Below are positions 11,641 to 22,660 of a stretch of 64,000 nt of DNA, piece by piece (the first letter of the stretch is position 1; every line of letters starts with the position of its first letter). Source of the DNA: Morinoia aosen (lineage: Eukaryota; Arthropoda; Malacostraca; Amphipoda; Talitridae); the NCBI GenBank assembly GCA_030386875.1, contig CM059575.1:51986859-52050858 (forward strand). The letters are read 5' to 3'. Made by a program: the position numbers and the translations under genes. The notes under the pieces were generated by a model. The model made no database searches. It was not told where the DNA came from and saw nothing but the letters and a program-made list of their open reading frames with translations.

Positions 11641-12138
11641 GCCCCAAATACCTCTCGCCCTTCTACAGCAAATACACTTTGTTTTCTGCAGGAAATCAGA
11701 AGACGATGCATCAGTTACATTACTGATAAAAATTTAGTTGTCCTGAGACGTAATTGTTGATAAGGTAAAATATGATGCCTTATGATGATTATATTATCTA
11801 TATATTGAAAAGGGAAATTTGATGGAGTTTATATTTATTTCCTTTAAATGATATTTTATAATAATGTCAATAAATGTAAAATTTCTGTAGCCAGTAGTTG
11901 TCGGTCTATATGCAATGGAAGAGAAAGCCAGAATTTTATTGTTTGATGGAAATTCAGGTCGAATCTCACAGGAGCTATAGAAAACGTTCGTTTTGCGCGA
12001 CCATTAAATATTGCCCATTGTTCATGAAAATATGGTGGAATAATTTTCTTTCGACGAGGAACCAGAGCAGCATGTGCTGGATTTGATATCGTTACTTTGA
12101 ATTGCTGCCTCTATAAGCTTGGGACACGCTATTAAATT

Positions 12139-13225
12139 GTAAAACTTGTGACGCTGCTTGCAAGTGAGAGTATGTATGCGGGAGTTCCCATAAATGTTCA
12201 AAATTTCTGGAGTAAGGAACAAATTTACAGTTTTCCCTTAAAAACAGGACAATCAAATTACACCACTCGCCTTACAGGATATATTCAATGATATTGTGCA
12301 TATGCTTGAAGCACTTTGCATATTACATCTGTTATAGTGTACATGCGTAACTACTTGCATATGAGATTTTGCACATGCACAAGATAAATTTTTGCAATGC
12401 GTAAAACATTCTTAAGAGTGCATACATGCAAGTTGTGCAATTGCACAGCTATACTTATAATATTGTCTAACAAATGTCTACATGAGTAAGACACACGAAA
12501 ATGATTATTCTACAACTGAGAAAAAAATCCTCACCTCCGGGATTCGAAGACCCAGTACGATGTGGGGGTGCTTAGAACGACAAGGCTATGGACCAGAATT
12601 CAAACAGCACGTCATAACTTAGGTGAGCGCGGCCTTCGCCAGCGCGTATTACCAGGCTGGGAGAAGGTGGAGAAACCTTGCTCTCTGTCATCCCCCAGGG
12701 AGCGTATGGCAGTTTTATTATACGCTCACATTTGGAAAATGAATTGACGCTTAAAATGAACTCAATTTCAAATTTTTAGATGCAATAGTTCAGGATTTAT
12801 AACGTTGTCAAAATGAGCCTTATAGAGGAAATCGGCCGGCTATTGAGAGCGTAGGAAAACTTCTATCCATGCCTTGCCAGGAAGCTTATGAGAGTTATAT
12901 TATACACTCACATTCAGAGGATGAATTGACGCTTAAAATGAACCCAATTTCAAGGTTTTAGGTGCAGTAGTTCAGGAATTATAACGTTCTCAAAATGAGC
13001 CTTATAGAGGAAATCAGCCGACAATTGACGGGCCACGAGAGGCCCTCTTCCTGCCCCCCACAGGGGCGTAAAAAAAATTTTAATTACATAAATATGTTGT
13101 ACTCGTCACGCCCATTAATTTGGTACTAATTTCAAGATTGTACGTCTTATAGTTTAGAAATTACCATTTTTGTCAGGGTAACTCGGGAAGGGTCTTAGAT
13201 GGGTTCTCAAAAATGGCTAGCCGGT
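12139..13225. repeat. Right terminal inverted repeat of the Mutator/Foldback-like element
   Basis: Reverse complement of 6288-7383, starting at GTAAAACTTGTG and ending GGCTAGCCGGT. Followed directly by the second copy of the TAATTGAAT target duplication. Confidence 0.9.
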
Positions 13226-13499
13226 TAATTGAATGATGAAATTTGACATGAGAGGTTCACGAGTTGAACCAACCATAGAATAAGGGATAAATGTTAAAGG
13301 AATAAAAATTAGTGAATGCGATTTCTACGCTCGTTAGATGGACAAACTACACACAAAAGTGTATAGTTAGCACATTTGTGAACATGATAATTTTAGAATA
13401 TGAAGCCACACAATTACCCAAGGTCACACAATTACATGGTTGTCACATTTACTGTATGTGACATGCACGCATGGCACTCATGTGTGTCATAACATGTAA

Positions 13500-13560
13500 A
13501 ATTAGACGGAGTTCCTCAAAACAGCATGGCATCTCGAAGCAGAATATAGGCATCTCTCGT
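13500..13560 (-). pseudogene. Decayed echo of the signal-peptide exon, left arm
   Basis: On the minus strand this reads GCCTATATTCTGCTTCGAGA then TGCCATGCTG and GGAACTCCG. It aligns with the exon core at 37470-37520 (GCCTACATTCGGCCACAAGA, TGCCATTCCG, ATAACTC). Its mirror lies at 30300-30356. The echo is too diverged to encode the same peptide. Each arm therefore has an outer good copy and an inner decayed copy, which points to a tandem duplication that preceded the inversion. Confidence 0.5.
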
Positions 13561-14154
13561 ACAATGATAGGACAAACTTGATGCCTGGGGCAAATGTCTT
13601 CTTGGACATGCCTTTGGTGCCTTTAATGCATATTACATTGGACAAACTTGTCACAGGAAAGTGTTCCTAAAATTCGTCAATGTTATAAGTGAATTTTTGA
13701 AATTTATTTTAAGAAAATCATGTCGCATCAGTATTTGATGAACGATGACTAATTTTTATGATAAATTCTGAAGTCTACGACTTTCGTTAGAAAAATGAAG
13801 TACAGTCTGTTACAGGAATGTAAAGAATGCTTGAGATCAATTTGATCTACCTTTAAATGCCTTAATGACGGTGTCAAACGTCCGATTAAAACGAATAATT
13901 TGATGAACATGAATATTTCTGGATATCAGTAAAAGAAGAAACAAATGCAGCTACATGTGATGACATTGGCGGAATAAGCGCTGTTAATAAAACATATTTC
14001 ACTATTCGATCAGGCGACAAAGCAGCGACTGAGGTAAAAATCATTCTGAATGATAAATTTTAGACTTTTTCGTAAAACCTTCGGGACTTGAGACTACTTT
14101 GGATGGAAAATGGAACGCTTTATTTTTCTTAGGCCGAAGTGAATAGTCTTGTTA

Positions 14155-15115
14155 CGTTGCCGGTGCCCTACCACAGCCCATGGCCAAAAACCCAAAGTGA
14201 TATTTTTATCCGAACCTTCATAAGCTATCTAACCTGTTTCATGCATACATAAACTACATCAGAAAAATATGATAAAAACTTGAACTAAGAAGCGATCCGT
14301 ATTGAGAAGAGGCGGTGAAAATTAACCAAAGAAAGAGTCACTTGAAAAAATCGTTTCTGATTGGAATCGTCCTTGGACTGAATTTAGAGGATAAAAATTA
14401 TAGGTACTTCTCGATAAAAGGAGCTCAAATAAACTTATGAAACTTTTGAAGAATAGAGAGTAGTTTGAGCTCATCCATTATTAAATGTGTTTCGCCAAGA
14501 GCTGTATGCGTTCGAAGACAAAATTTTAATTGCGAACTTTACGAACAGAAGTGAAATACAGGTTGTGGAGAATTCCTTTTAAATTGATTTGATGCGACGG
14601 CAGAAAAACAATAATATCATTAACTGGCTATGACACCGAGCTAAATGGATCTTTCTACATTTAGTAATATTATTGATGTTGTAATTGGTTTGAAAAGTAG
14701 TGTACCAAATAGAACTTATTGAACCATGCCGAAATCAAAAGAAGAGGTGAATGAGCTTCGTAGTCTATTTAATAGTTAAAGAAATATTGATTGAAATAAA
14801 GTTTTGAAATTTATTATGTTCAATCATTTTTCCTCAGATTGTTTTGTCAAGAAGTCATCAATTACTATATAGTTGCGTGAAATAGTTCGAGACAATCAGT
14901 GTTCCACACTGTGCCTGGGTGGAAGAAAGTAGTTAAATAAATATCATCTCAATTTTGTTGAATTACTCGAAAGTTTTTACGTAACGATAGTATGAGAATG
15001 TCAAAATATTTTCTAAAAGCGATGTATAAGCAAATATACGCTGACTTGCATTCAACATAAGAGAGTATAGGCTAGAATATAATTCTTACTCGCCGGTTGA
15101 GAGTTTACATCGTGA
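14155..15115. other. Left-arm-specific segment of about 960 bp, unidentified
   Basis: The two arms align up to about AGGCCGAAGTG (14154) and again from about AACCTCATACAAATCG (15125). The right arm joins these directly (AAGCCGAGTGGACCTCATCC, inverted, near 29710-29730). This block is therefore an insertion in the left arm or a deletion in the right. It has no clear terminal repeats. A short frame MPKSKEEVNELRSLFN near 14728, followed by TTGAAATAAAG, recalls the 3' end of a transcript, but it is not identifiable. Confidence 0.55.
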
Positions 15116-15272
15116 AGATAACCTCATACAAATCGCAACGGAAGTTACGTGGCGGTCGTGGAAATCGTTCTTAAAAAAATAAATTTTCTGATAATTTTAA
15201 ACGGTTCTGTACATCGCATCCAGTTTTAAAATCGAGAACTGACAGAGTATACTGAAAGAGAGTATACAGAGT

Positions 15273-15336
15273 ATACGCACTTCATATGATTCCGTACACA
15301 GAGTATACTGTGTACGGAATCATATGAAGTGCGTAT
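15273..15336. repeat. Perfect 28-bp hairpin
   Basis: 15273-15300 is the exact reverse complement of 15309-15336, with the 8-base loop GAGTATAC. The stem includes CACTTCATATGATTCCGTAC. The corresponding place in the right arm (29470-29500) has a single copy. Several AGAGTATAC motifs sit just upstream, so the inverted copy probably arose by a template-switch event at that microrepeat. Confidence 0.95.
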
Positions 15337-15597
15337 TCAACCTATTTCTGTGCGAGTGATCATTACGAAAATTTTTACGATCCTCGAGCTCCAAATGTAA
15401 ATATCTGATGCCCTTTACTGTTAAATGTAGTTATTTGGCCAGGTGATGTTAGTTTTTGCAGTGTTATTAATTGGCTACTGGAAATTGAGATGTAATAGCA
15501 AGTTTTAAGCTGCCATGCAGAAAATTCGAGATCAACCAAATGTTGGTTAGCATTATGAGCCAAATACGCAATGAGGCTTCTATGGCTACCTAGAAAG

Positions 15598-16443
15598 TTT
15601 TTATAAGAACAAAAATTTCTCCTGAAATGTTTTATAACTGGGACTTATTTAAAGTTTTATGAAAACTCATCTAATTCTATTCATTTCACTGCCAAGCCAC
15701 CGTGAAGATAAATATGACTGTAAAAACAATTAGATATCTAATACATATATCTGAGATGAGATAGGTTTGTCGCAGGCTGCTTGCTCGGTCAATGGGGGAG
15801 CTGTGAAGGACAGGCAGAATGAATGCCAGCTTTAATCATATTTTATTTGCACAACTTAGGGCAAGTTTTACGTTTCAAGTAAATACATTAATAATGAAGG
15901 AAATGAGTTAATTAATGGTAAGAATACTCAAATCGGTTAGATCAAAAATGAGTATATACAAAAACGCTTTAACTATACGGCATTGCCTAGGTTATACACA
16001 AATGTATCATTTTTCATTCTCAATAATACAAAATTTGAATACGCAGTAAATTAGAAAAAACGCTTACGACTTACTCTTGAGCACTGAACTCAGATATATG
16101 CTACAATGAAGAGCTCATAGATCTCCTCAAAATTACATGTCACCTGTAATGTTATAACAAGAGCAAAACTCTGCTTCTCAGCCACAGAATAAATGCTTCA
16201 CCTTCATCATTAGCAAAAGTGACACTTGGAGGAAGTCAACTAAAACGTTCAAACCCGCCTAGGCTGACTACGATCGGGCGATGCAATCCATTGTTTTCTA
16301 GATAGTTTTTATAAGGACAAAAATTTCTCCTGAAATGTTTTATAACTGGGATTTATTTAAAGTTTTATGAAAACTCATCTAATACTATTCATTTCGCTGC
16401 CAAACCACCATAAAGATAAATATGACTGTAAACACAATTAGTA
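15598..16443. repeat. 137-bp direct repeats flanking a 570-bp segment
   Basis: 15598-15735 and 16307-16443 are near-identical direct copies starting TTTATAA(G)(A/G)AACAAAAATTTC. In the right arm only the inner copy has a counterpart (near 28480-28590), and the place of the first copy is uninterrupted. The outer copy is thus a left-arm-specific duplication. Confidence 0.75.
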
Positions 16444-18148
16444 GCGTCCATAAAAATATTGCATTGACATAATCGAACAAACTAAATTATGCACGAAGAA
16501 CCAGTCTCATATGATCATGAAGGAAGTTTGTGAGAATCTTTTGTTCTCCAAATTCGTTTTCTATCAAATTGCATGGAAGTCATCAAACGGGATGTAATTT
16601 ACACTGCGCATGTAAACATAAAATACACTACAGTATATTAAAAATACCCGATGTGCAATACTCTATGGTAATGTATTTCACATTTACTGAAAACATTTAG
16701 CAAGTTTCATCAGAAGATTACTTAATATTAAGAAAGAAAAAGTAAACAAACAAATTAGCAATTGGTATTTATTCATTTCGCTTCCAGCGTTTTCTTATAG
16801 TAATTGGGCATTATCATTGTTCATTTGAATATTAGCTGCTTACTTTAGCACATCTTTTCCTATTACAGTTTTCCCTCACCACGTCAGGGACGCGTTACAC
16901 CACGGTTTTCCAGTAGGTATAAAATACATGCGCAATTGAGTTGATCAAGAAGAGTGAATTGTAAAAATAATTGAAGCAGAAGCTGCTTGAGCTATTTTTT
17001 CCATATGATACCCAACATAAGTTTCTCAAATACAGCCTGTCTCTTTCAAACTCTAAGACAAGACAGTGTTTACACTAGAGTACGAAAGGTTCTTAAAAGT
17101 GCGGGAAGTGTGTATGAAGGCGTAAAATTAGCTGTAAACTTTGTGATGCTACTAAATGCATTTTGAGAAATCACGGGGCTCTGGAACTGACCTCTCGTGG
17201 GATACTCGTACAAGGGAACAGTTTGAGTGTTGATGTTTTGAAATCTCTCGATCGAATTTTGATGAACTTCATAAAATGTTTATAGGGAAAAATAACTGTA
17301 AATAGGCCTTACAGTGGTGCTAATTTTGATAATAACTTTAAACAGACCTTACAGGGATGCTAACCATTCGCGAAGAGTTGTTGATACACGGCACAGTGGC
17401 ACCCGACTCACACATACGCAAACATTCAACCTTTGTGTGCACAGTGCAGCCTCTGTACTGACTGCAGGACTCATTTTCTTTTTGCTGAAGGGCCCAGCCC
17501 TGATAAGTCGTCCGACTGCACAGCCAGTTACGTCATTATGAATGCACTGAAGTGGATGCTGAAAGTGTGAACGAAGAATAAACCAATAGAATTCGTTAGG
17601 TGCGAAGACAAGGTTGAGAAAAAGCCTGGACTCATGAATATTCGTGATGTTGAAATTCTCAGGTGACACAGTAAGCTGTTCTTGCATTTTTCATCATTTG
17701 CAACGATCTTCAGTATAGAACGCTAGAAATGAACTAATTGGGGTTAAAATCTATGCTTATAAAATCATGGATATAGTAAAGTTGTCGTATCTCTGAGATC
17801 AGTTTTCTATTATAAAAGAAAGTTATAATGTACTTCAACATAAATGCGCATTTCCTTCTTTACTAATGCTACGAAATTTCTGTGATAATTTATGACATTT
17901 TAAACTTCTTATCTTATAAAGAATAAAATGGTTCTCTGCCTTTGTTGAATTTTATTCATCGTCGTGAAAGACTACGAAATATTAGGTCATACGTATAAAT
18001 ATATCCGCATAGATGGAAATTTAACAGAAGTTGTTTAAACCTTTATAAATTCCTTTTCTCTACTTTAACATGGATCTGTTGATGGTGTTGAGTTCCGTGG
18101 AGCCCATCAAACACGGTCTGGTCTCATGAAACAATTTAAACAGTTTAT
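16444..18148. other. Spacer of the inverted duplication, no recognised feature
   Basis: No homology to the other arm was seen beyond about 16425. Overlapping frames at 17314-17541 (+) and 17349-17687 (-, 112 aa) show no domain, motif or coding bias that I recognise. Confidence 0.45.
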
Positions 18149-18951
18149 TCACCACAGGTGATACAGAGGGAGAATGTTTCTTAAGTCTAGTACAATGGTC
18201 AAATTTGAGTGTAGCTACCTGTGGGCCCGAATAAGTTCAGCGACTTCTAGGTCATCCTACCGTCAACGTTATTCTAAGGTGTACAATAATGTTTAACCTA
18301 ATTCACTAAACCTAGTTTTGCATTAGACTGACCAATGAGATAGTCAACTCGATATTAGATGCTCCATTTTACAATATAGTTCACATGGACTAGATTTAAC
18401 AGTATATTCGATAAACGATTCAAGAGCAGACTCAAGATCGGCGATATTAACCATGGCAAATTACATTATTAGGACCAGTCATGTAGGAGACACAATTTGA
18501 CTTGGTGATCTTACACCACTAGTATTCTGATAGGAAGTGAGACTCAAGATTTCTTTTGAATACCTTGTAAGAATTACTTTAACGGATCTCCGCAGGGATT
18601 GAGTTCCAAGTTTTAGTTCCAACGAAGAGGATACTGTGTTGCGACCGGGCCTCTGAATAATAAGGAAACATGAATTTACTTCTATTTCGGGTTAAACAGT
18701 TGTGATGACCAGTTTGTGCAGTAAATAATTGTTCTAAGCTATTTTCGCCTTCATTAGTTAATGTTTTTTAAATCAAATTATAAATGGAGATTTTGTAGAA
18801 ATCCAAAAGTTGAACTATTTGTAAATTTTTGAATGAACTATTTGTGAGAGCATTATATTCTAAATTCTTTACCGCTCTGATGTTTTTTTTGCTGAGTAAA
18901 AAGTATATTGGTTTTATTTTTATCAGTTCCGTGCCATGCTTCTATTCCGTA

Positions 18952-21735
18952 CCCAGTTGAAAATTAGCGCAGTTGCGCGGGAGAATTTTGGCAGTTTTTC
19001 GCAGTGATCGTAGTTTTAAGACGAATTACAGCAGTTCATCGCAGATAAAATGCATTGGAGTCAATTTGAATAGCGTTTTCTGGTAGACCTCAGCAGTAAT
19101 TTTCTAAAGTCGAATTGAAGCGGATAGTTCTCTGTTGGCCTTTGTCGTTTGCAGCAGTAAATGCCTCGGGCGAAAACAGGCAGTAACAGATGTGCTTCCG
19201 CCTATGGCGCGTAATACATTTATTTCAGTTAGCCCTCAAGTTTATTTGTATTATATTTCAACATCTGTCACGAGAAACTTCTGTTCTGTCCCTCATTAGT
19301 TTGCACTAACAAGGAAACCGAACGCTCGTTTTGAGGAATTGGCTCACCTCCATGAAATACACAGAAAACACAAGGAAACTCATGGGCAAGCCCAAAAGCA
19401 AAATAATCAACATTACAGTATATACTAAAACAAAACGTTACTCACCGATGAAAGACGACTCAACTTACTCAGCGCATTTTCTGAGCGCACCCGTGATGTT
19501 ACGAGCTGTCGCTTCTTATGTTGGGGCATAATACACAGGGTGAAATTCGCTTAACATTTATGATTTTCTGCCCTACGTTATACAAAACATCAACAAGCGT
19601 TCGTACAATGAGTGTTATTAGGAATGATTCGAATCAAATAATGGAATCTAGAAACTGCATACGCCAAATGGCTTACATCACAGAACTATACTGAATGACT
19701 CGATTCGGCTGGCCAGCCACCCCAAGTTAACGAGAGCTACACATGAGACATGGTCTATTCTGGTCTATTCTATCTCAGCTATTCCAGCAGCACAGTAGGT
19801 GATCGTCACTTCAACCCACAAAATCATTCGTCCACGACTCGCTTCAGTTCAAATTCCTGCCTTATGCACTGTTCAGAAAATGTCTATTGATGACGTTATA
19901 CTGCTCATTCCGCTTCAGTATCTTCACACGTCAATCCCCTTTTCATCCGAGCAGATCTATCCTTCCCGCCTGTTAAGACAAAAATCTAACTTGTTACTTT
20001 TTTAATCGCGTCAATGACGTTTCCTCAAAATATCTCAATTTTTACTTCATTGAATGCCATTGAGTTTTCACAATATTTATTTCAAAAATATCTTTTCCAA
20101 AGGAAACTACATCTCTCTTACCCTCCCATCTAATGTGGCATCTCCATGTTCCATTAAATGACTCCTACGATTTGGTTGGGTTTGAAATTCACCTCTGCAC
20201 AGAAAACGGAGAATATTTACTCTATTGAAAAAAGAAGAAATAATTTTGATAAGTTCAACTTCCTTTATTTGAAATACACTGTCACATTATTTCAGATTGG
20301 TATTTTTCTTTTAGAGTAACTTTATCTCCACCACCTCCTATTTATAACACGTACTCTCTCCGACGATCCTCTGCGCCAAACTGAAATTATTTCATTAGCT
20401 TCTATCAAAATGTTTGGGAGAGAGCGATTTCCTACTTTTCGTACAGCCAATAAACTGTTTCGAAGTCCGTACGTAATGTTCGAAGCTCCGCCTGTGCGTT
20501 GCTTTTGCTGTATTATACGTGGCTTCAGCCCTTCGAATTTCCCTTTCCTGGTATCACTGTTCCTTATTGGCTAAAGCTCTTTTGCCGAGAACTCATCAAG
20601 TCCCGCCCTATCCAAGTCTTAAAACATCCGAAACCGTTGCTATGTTCACCCTCGTAGCTTAAGTGTAGCGATATATCTCTGTCAACCCCGCGGCGAGTGT
20701 TTCCCACAGCGTCGGCACTTTCGAACGTCTCAATTGTGTAGCTGATTAAATTTATCGTCCCAAGAGGCCGACCGAGGCCTCTCGAAAACTGCTCACACCA
20801 CAAAATTCTTGCTAACATAATATACACACACATCGCTAGAACCAACACAGCTTATGGCCCAAATGTACACACTACCTTTCCCACTACACATAACATTTGT
20901 TGAGCCCAAACATACAGGCATGTAACATACATGTTGAAGCGACCCATTTGTACTGCTGGAATTTACTAAGATATTTCAACGAACAAATTTTAAGTTAGCA
21001 CAAAATTTATTACACACAATTAAAATTTTATACACACACAATTAAAATTTTTCCTAAATTCTCAGCTTTAATTCGCAAAATTAATCATTCTTAACACATC
21101 TTAACACTAGTCTGACTACCTAGCAAAATAGCACAAATATTTTACACGTTGTTTTACGTGTTTATGTCGTGTTATGCAATTGTTTATATTTGTACGCTTT
21201 ATTTTTGCAAAAAAAATAAATTACTGTATTTGTTGAACTGTATTTGTCTATTAGAGGCGGGCGGTAAAGGTATATCGTGCGATATACGCTAACAGCATCG
21301 TTAAATGTACCCCTCAACTCCAGATATTAGCGGGAGAGTTCGATGTGACTCCCTCGAATGAAGTTCTTGGGTGGACCCTAGTTAGGAAAACTTTTGTTGC
21401 GAAGTGTTCTCTCGGAGAAAGATATGTCGTAGATCGGCGAATCAGGAATATTCCTGAGATTTAATGTGTTGTTTGCAATTATCTATTCTTGACAGTCGAT
21501 TTGTAAATGGTACAAGGATTTCAAAATTATGTAAGCCGCATAAAAACGTAGAGCAGTTCTAGGCAGATCTAAGCAGATGTTCTCGCGAGTGCCGCCGACA
21601 GCCGCGGCAGAGATAGTCTGCCCTAAAGCGAACGTAGCGACCGCTGCACTGCCCTGCCACTGCGCATCGACGCCACTAACCTCTGCCAAAAACGTCAAGA
21701 AACTGCCAAAAAAACTGCACTGATTTTCAACTGGG
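18952..21735. mobile_element. DNA transposon with CCCAGTTGAAAAT ends, TA target duplication
   Basis: It begins CCCAGTTGAAAAT and ends ATTTTCAACTGGG, an exact 13-bp inverted pair. It is flanked by TA on both sides (18950-18951 and 21736-21737). Removing it with one TA joins CTTCTATTCCG to TATTGCAAG, as in the related LINE copy near 41950. Subterminal regions (about 300 bp at each end) carry many GCAGT/CTGCC motifs, probable transposase binding sites. The 2.78-kb interior has no recognisable transposase, only short frames (for example 20564-20848, minus), so it is non-autonomous. Superfamily unassigned; the TA duplication alone does not settle it. Confidence 0.82.
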
Positions 21736-21830
21736 TATTGCAAGTATGGTAACATAAGTGCTCTGTAGAGCATTTGTAAAGCCGTTTCAGGTTGGACATT
21801 TTTAACTTTATGAAGGATTCCGATGGATTT

Positions 21831-22367
21831 TTATAATTTATAACTAATATGAGCGATGTGCTCTTTGAAGATCAGATGTTTATCTATTATGATGCCCAGA
21901 AACTTACATGAGTTGGTTTCTTCGATTTCACCTACGCCAATTTTATTGCGTGTGAGAGATACATTTTTCTTGTATGAGAATGTAATGTATTTCGTTTTAT
22001 CGATATTAAGGCTTATTTTATTAGCTTTAAGCAACAATGAAACCTTATGAAATTCATTATTTATACTCTCCGCAATCACAGCGGGGTTTTGGTTCGGAAG
22101 GACCGCAGAAAGCGTACAGTCATCGGCGAAAAGTATGAATTTGAAGAATGATGTAGATTTGATAATATCTTTGATGAAAATCAGAAATAGGAGAGGCCCA
22201 AGAACAGATCTTTGTGGAACTCCATGGCTAATTGTATGTGGGTTCGATTTTGCGTCGTCAATGACAACGTATTGCTTCCGATTTGTTAGGTATGACCTGA
22301 ACCAATCATGGGCAATCCCTCGAATGCCATAACAGTGTAGTTTCGAGAGTAATATTTTATGGTCCAC
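21831..22367 (-). pseudogene. LINE reverse transcriptase palm fragment, copy 1
   Basis: The 178-residue frame carries reverse transcriptase motifs: SYLTNRKQYV (25-34), HGVPQRSVLGPLLFLIF (48-64) and the catalytic FADD (80-83), then a thumb-like segment ending FLGIIIDKHL. The usual PQG is PQR here (G53R), one sign of decay. It is preceded on the minus strand by NYRPISVLP near 22570-22600 and, across the inserted transposon, by FPNSL near 26090. Confidence 0.92.
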
Positions 22368-22660
22368 ACAATCGAATGCTTTTCGAAAGTCAAGAAATAC
22401 AGAGAAGACAGGCTTTCCTTCATCTATGTTAGAATAAAAGAATTGTAAATGATTTAATATAGCCTGTGTTGTTAGTTTTTTAGAGCGAAAGCCTATTGTT
22501 TATCGCAAAGAAATTATTTTTGCTCAAAATATGAGTGCACTTTTTTAAACAAAATTTTTTCGAATACCTTGCTAATAATTGGTAGTACGGAGATAGGTCG
22601 ATAATTGTTTACACTGGTTTTTTCACCATTTTAAAAGATAGGGGTTACTCTAGCAGCTTT

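Larger units (their letters stand above)
6288..13225. mobile_element. Mutator/Foldback-like DNA transposon, about 6.9 kb, 9-bp target duplication
   Basis: The ends are ACCGGCTAGCC and GGCTAGCCGGT, with about 1.09 kb of terminal inverted repeat on each side. The element is flanked by TAATTGAAT at 6279-6287 and again at 13226-13234, a 9-bp duplication. The uninterrupted site (one copy, as ATTCAATTA) survives in the right arm at 36953-36961, which proves the insertion. Kilobase-long inverted repeats with 9-bp duplications fit Mutator-like elements, to which Foldback elements have been linked. No Mutator transposase is recognisable. The 4.75-kb interior is a patchwork of telomere-like repeat, tRNA-like sequence, hAT transposase scraps and two minisatellites, so it is probably non-autonomous. 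Confidence 0.88.
5673..16425. repeat. Left arm of a large inverted duplication
   Basis: Outer part 5673-6287 matches the reverse complement of 36717-37566. Inner part 13226-16425 matches the reverse complement of 28478-30376 plus the sequence just right of 36716. The intervening 6288-13225 is a transposon that arrived later. Identity looks like roughly 80-90% with many small indels (estimated by eye), so the duplication is old and not an assembly mirror. The arm carries the signal-peptide exon at its outer end and a decayed echo of it near 13500. A segment at about 14155-15115 has no counterpart in the right arm. Confidence 0.85.

Noticed and set aside
17349-17687. 112-residue minus-strand frame
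   Set aside because: No motif, signal or splice context, and an overlapping plus-strand frame is equally open; treated as chance.
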